A stretch of 64,000 bases of DNA from the NCBI GenBank assembly GCA_003576705.1, contig QOZS01000030.1:1-64000 (forward strand). Direction: 5' to 3'. Below, in pieces: positions 61,314-64,000 of this stretch. How positions within the stretch are numbered: the first letter of the stretch is position 1; each line of letters begins with the position of its first letter. The notes below the pieces were generated by a model. The model did no database searches, was not told the DNA's origin, and saw nothing but the letters and a program-made list of their open reading frames with translations. The position numbers and the translations under genes are program-made. Source of the stretch: Desertibaculum subflavum. GTDB taxonomy: Bacteria; Pseudomonadota; Alphaproteobacteria; Ferrovibrionales; Ferrovibrionaceae.

Positions 61314-61621
61314 CGGCGCTCCGGGGGAATGCCGCGGATGCGTGCGCTGTGCGCCGCGATCTCTTCCAGCGTGTAGGACAGCCGTATGCGCGTCGTCGAT
61401 GGCGGCCGCTTGGCTGTGGAGAGGCCTGGCCGCCATTCCTGTACCGGGCGAATCGGCCGAGGGACGAAGCCGCCCCCGCAATTCGGGCACACGTCGTGCA
61501 GCCGGTCGTCCACGCAGACGGCGCAGAAGGTGCACTCATAAGAGCAGATGCGCGCGTCCGGCGCTTCTGGCGGCAGGTCCTTGTCGCAGTATTCGCAGTT
61601 CGGCCGCAGTTGCAGCGCCAT
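61310..61621 (-). CDS. DUF1272 cysteine-rich protein
   Basis: The 103-residue protein has the DUF1272 start M-A-L-Q-L-R-P-N-C-E-Y-C-D-K-D-L-P-P and further pairs C-S-Y-E-C-T-F-C-x-x-C and C-P-N-C-G-G-G-F, giving eight cysteines that should bind zinc. The function is unknown. ATG 61621 gives the conserved N-terminus; the frame opens upstream to 61684 without support. Confidence 0.9.
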   Translation of the reverse strand: MALQLRPNCEYCDKDLPPEAPDARICSYECTFCAVCVDDRLHDVCPNCGGGFVPRPIRPVQEWRPGLSTAKRPPSTTRIRLSYTLEEIAAHSARIRGIPPERR

Positions 61622-61750
61622 CGTCGCCTCGCAGGGTCTCACGCGGTGCGCGACAGCATTCCGCGCGTGCCAGAGCCGCGCCATGACAAGTGATTGCGCT
61701 TTTCCGCCAAGTGCCCCGGTGTGCCCAACTCTGCCCGGACGAGGCAGATA

Positions 61751-62185
61751 TCAGTTCATCAGCCGCCACGTCCCGTCCGGCTGCAGGCAGGCGGTGCCGT
61801 AGCTCGGCTGTACCGCGCCGCCGATGTTCAGGTTCGCCTGATACTCCCGGCAGTGCTGCCCCTGCGGCGTCTGGAAGACCGGCGATGTCGGGTGCGCGGC
61901 GACGGCCGGCCCGCGCGGCACCGGGACGTAGAACACCGGTGGCGGCGGCGGATAGTAGTAGACGACGCGCGGCGGCGGCGGTGGGTAGTAGAAGCGCGGG
62001 CCGTAATAATAGTAGGCATGACGCGGCGGGCCGTAGTGACGGTGCCCATAGTGCCGGTGCCCGTAATACGGCCGTCCGGTCGAGTAGCTGAACGAGAAGC
62101 TGTCGGCCGCCGCGGGTTGCGGCAATGCCGCGAAGCCGGCCCATAGCGCCACGGCCAGACCTGCAAGCTTCAAGGCCCCGGTCAT
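61751..62185 (-). CDS. secreted Tyr/Pro-rich protein with surface-antigen tail
   Basis: The 144-residue protein has a signal peptide (about 1-29), a low-complexity tyrosine/histidine/proline region (about 38-90), and a C-terminal C-R-E-Y-Q-A-N-x-x-I-G-G-x-x-Q-x-x-Y-G-T-A-C-L-Q-P-D-G-T-W, which resembles the end of 17-kDa surface-antigen-like lipoproteins in Alphaproteobacteria. The two cysteines may form a disulfide. AGGAGG is directly upstream of the ATG. Confidence 0.85.
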   Translation of the reverse strand: MTGALKLAGLAVALWAGFAALPQPAAADSFSFSYSTGRPYYGHRHYGHRHYGPPRHAYYYYGPRFYYPPPPPRVVYYYPPPPPVFYVPVPRGPAVAAHPTSPVFQTPQGQHCREYQANLNIGGAVQPSYGTACLQPDGTWRLMN

Positions 62186-62289
62186 CGTTACATCCTCCTG
62201 GCGACCCGGCCCCGCCCGCCCGGTCGCGTAGTCGAATGTTAGCAGATTCCCGAATCTTGGCGCCATTGCGGCGACCGCCGGAAGGCCCC

Positions 62290-62514
62290 TCAGTACCGCG
62301 CCACCTTGACCGTGGCGCCATCGTGACGCGCGATCTCGCCGGGCGCCGTGGGAAGGCTGTCGTCGCGCCGGCAGTCATAGCTGGCCGGATTCTCCGCCCC
62401 GGCGGCCTCCGGAACGTTCAGGGCGACGAGGCGCCGCGCCGCCGCCACGCCCTCGGCCAGGACGTGGAAGCCGGTTGCGACATCGTCGATAGGGGAAACG
62501 CGATAGCTCGGCAT
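62290..62514 (-). CDS. small protein of unknown function
   Basis: The 74-residue protein (M-P-S-Y-R-V-S-P-I-D-D-V-A...) is plausible by composition and an ATG start; no family was recognised. It may act as a small conserved soluble protein, but it could also be a chance frame in GC-rich DNA. Confidence 0.45.
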   Translation of the reverse strand: MPSYRVSPIDDVATGFHVLAEGVAAARRLVALNVPEAAGAENPASYDCRRDDSLPTAPGEIARHDGATVKVARY

Positions 62515-62611
62515 GGCAACCCCGCCATGTTGGGTATTCAGGCGAATATGGAAGCCGCGGCCCGAAGGTCCACGCCGATTGGGAGCACAGGCGAAAAAAT
62601 TCCGGGCGCCG

Positions 62612-63406
62612 TCAGAATGCCTCGCCGTCGCTCGGGATGTTCAGCACCCGGCCGCAATGCTTGCAGTGCACGGCATCCGGCTCGTGCCGCTGCAATCCGC
62701 AATCCGGGCAGGGGAAGTTGACCTTGACCGGCCGGAAGATCGACTGCACCAGCCGCAGGAACAGGCCGACGCCCACCACCATGATCACCACGGCCAGCAC
62801 GCGGCCGACCGTGTCCTGCATGGTGATGTCGCCGAAGCCGGTGGTGGTCAGCGTGGTGACGGTGAAGTAGAGCGCGTCGAAATAGTTGTTGATCGCCGGA
62901 TTGCGGCTGCCCTCGACGACATAGACGATGGCGGTGATCACGAACACGAAGACGAACAGATTGATGCCGGACTGGATCACCTCCTCGTTGCGGCGGAACC
63001 ACAGCCAATCCCGGCGCAGCTCGCGCAGCAGGTGATAGGACCGCATCAGGCGCAGCATGCGGGCGACGCGCAGGAAGCCGAGATTGTCGGTGAAGGCCGG
63101 CATCAGCAGCGACAGGATCACCAGCGCGTCGGCGATCGAGGTGAAGCGCAGCGCGGAGCGCCAGGCGCTGTTGGCGACCAGCATGCGCGCGACATAATCG
63201 GCGAGGAGGACCGCCGCGATGAAATAATCGAGCGCATAGAACCACAGCGCCGGTTCCACCAGCGACGAGGCGATGAAGAAGATGATGGTGACGATGTCGA
63301 AGCCGAGCAACGCATAGCGGAAACGCTGCGCGGTGACGTCGTTGCCATAGTAGAGGGCATGCAGGCGGCGCCGGAGCGAGCCGTCCGGCGCCGTCGTCTC
63401 GCTCAC
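62612..63406 (-). CDS. voltage-gated-type potassium channel with C-terminal zinc ribbon
   Basis: The 264-residue protein has six hydrophobic helices. An S4-like segment with arginines at three-residue steps lies near 113-131 (F-L-R-V-A-R-M-L-R-L-M-R). The pore loop T-T-L-T-T-T-G-F-G-D (184-193) holds a T-x-G-F-G selectivity filter of the K+ type. The C-terminus adds C233-x2-C236 and C248-x2-C251, a zinc ribbon after the last helix. The GTG start overlaps the TGA of the dehydrogenase gene. Confidence 0.9.
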   Translation of the reverse strand: MSETTAPDGSLRRRLHALYYGNDVTAQRFRYALLGFDIVTIIFFIASSLVEPALWFYALDYFIAAVLLADYVARMLVANSAWRSALRFTSIADALVILSLLMPAFTDNLGFLRVARMLRLMRSYHLLRELRRDWLWFRRNEEVIQSGINLFVFVFVITAIVYVVEGSRNPAINNYFDALYFTVTTLTTTGFGDITMQDTVGRVLAVVIMVVGVGLFLRLVQSIFRPVKVNFPCPDCGLQRHEPDAVHCKHCGRVLNIPSDGEAF

Positions 63407-64000
63407 GCGTAGGCCTCGTCCAGCATCGCCCGGTAATCGGCGACCGTGGCGGGCCGCGGATTGGAGTTGTGGCTGTGGTCCTTCGGCGCGTCCTCGGCCA
63501 CCTTGTCGAGGATTGCGGCTGGCACGCCCATCGCCTTCAGGTTTGCCGGCAGGCCGAGCCGACGGTTCAGCGCCTCGATCGCTTGCGCCACGCCTTCCGT
63601 GGTGCCGTCGACGCCCATCACCCGGCCGAGCTCCTTCAGCTTGCCGCCGATCGCCGGGGCGTTGAAGCGGATCACCGGCGGCAGGAACAGCGCGTTGAGC
63701 GTGCCGTGATGCAGCGAGGGCTGGGGCAGCGCGCCGAGCGGATGGCTCAGCGCATGCACGGCGCCGAGACCCTTCTGGAACGCCATCGCGCCTTCCATCG
63801 CCGCCATCATCATCTGCCAGCGCGCCTCCCGGTCGTGCCCGTCCTGCACCGCGCGCTCGAGGTTTCCCCAGGCGCGGCCGAGCCCGTCCAGCGCGATCGC
63901 GTCGGCCGGCGGGTTGATCTGCGGCGAGAGATAGGTCTCGATGCAATGCGCGATCGCGTCCAATCCGGTGCCGGCGGTGATGCCGGGCGGCAGGTCGAGG
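63403..64000 (-). CDS. iron-containing alcohol dehydrogenase, C-terminal part (runs off the window)
   Basis: The visible C-terminal 199 codons show G-T-G-L-D-A-I-A-H-C-I-E (metal ligand H in D-A-x-x-H), A-V-H-A-L-S-H-P-L-G and L-H-H-G-T-L-N-A, the conserved histidine region of group III Fe-ADHs. The N-terminal NAD-binding part lies beyond base 64000. It is the gene upstream of the ion channel and overlaps its GTG by four bases. Confidence 0.9.
   Translation of the reverse strand, partial: LDLPPGITAGTGLDAIAHCIETYLSPQINPPADAIALDGLGRAWGNLERAVQDGHDREARWQMMMAAMEGAMAFQKGLGAVHALSHPLGALPQPSLHHGTLNALFLPPVIRFNAPAIGGKLKELGRVMGVDGTTEGVAQAIEALNRRLGLPANLKAMGVPAAILDKVAEDAPKDHSHNSNPRPATVADYRAMLDEAYA

Overview
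The window is GC-rich, densely packed chromosomal DNA from an alphaproteobacterium, most like the Rhodospirillales or a related lineage. Supporting signs are an NDUFS4-type complex I accessory subunit next to a tRNA gene, the glnB-glnA pair, a DUF1127 protein, a PEP-CTERM-like secreted protein, many 1-8 base start/stop overlaps, and frequent GTG starts. The taxonomic call is inference, because no rRNA or other marker gene is present.

Layout. 1-2463: a minus-strand run of DUF1326 and DUF2182 proteins ending in an alpha/beta hydrolase that leaves the window, with a broken second copy of that hydrolase's 5' end at 2225-2463. 2464-8230: a visibly lower-GC accessory island. It holds a protein with two GHKL ATPase domains, a receiver protein whose C-terminus carries a HEPN-type R-N-x3-H motif, a Dcm-type cytosine-5 DNA methyltransferase, a Vsr-type endonuclease, and an array of 10-bp tandem repeats. 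This is the best candidate for an undescribed system: a two-component-like defence module built into a methylation/Vsr locus. 8533-12910: acyl-CoA ligase, DUF192 and thioesterase genes, two tRNAs flanking the complex I subunit gene, and the sorting-signal protein. 13017-16910: an operon of a PEP mutase/isocitrate lyase-family enzyme, LeuC/LeuD-like hydratase subunits and an alcohol dehydrogenase. 16927-26814: DUF488, a hybrid sensor kinase, kynureninase, ABC-F, TrmO and SDR genes, and a type III polyketide synthase with an ICMT-like methyltransferase. 26933-33639: an envelope-glycan cluster (GT2, small flippase-like protein, methyltransferase, DegT aminotransferase, epimerase, membrane glycosyltransferase-like protein). 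33715-38279: a cytoplasmic molybdoenzyme, iron-sulfur and membrane-anchor operon resembling SoeABC. 38272-44217: acetyltransferase, MFS transporter, VapBC, aminotransferase, and glnB-glnA with a sigma-54 type promoter and a strong terminator. 44379-64000: mostly housekeeping and metabolic genes, including peptide deformylase, a superoxide dismutase-rhodanese fusion, LysR and LuxR-type regulators, transporters, an isopenicillin N synthase-like oxygenase, a voltage-gated-type ion channel with a zinc ribbon, and an iron-containing alcohol dehydrogenase that leaves the window.

How genes work together. In the island, the kinase-like protein and the receiver/HEPN protein overlap by four bases and are probably translationally coupled; the methyltransferase runs towards them and its 3' end overlaps the receiver gene by 162 bp, while vsr diverges from the methyltransferase. 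The SoeABC-like operon would pass electrons from a molybdenum site to the quinone pool. The PII/glutamine synthetase pair is the nitrogen-control core. Many other genes are ordinary, and several starts (GTG or internal ATG) were chosen by homology and ribosome-binding site and are less certain than the stops.
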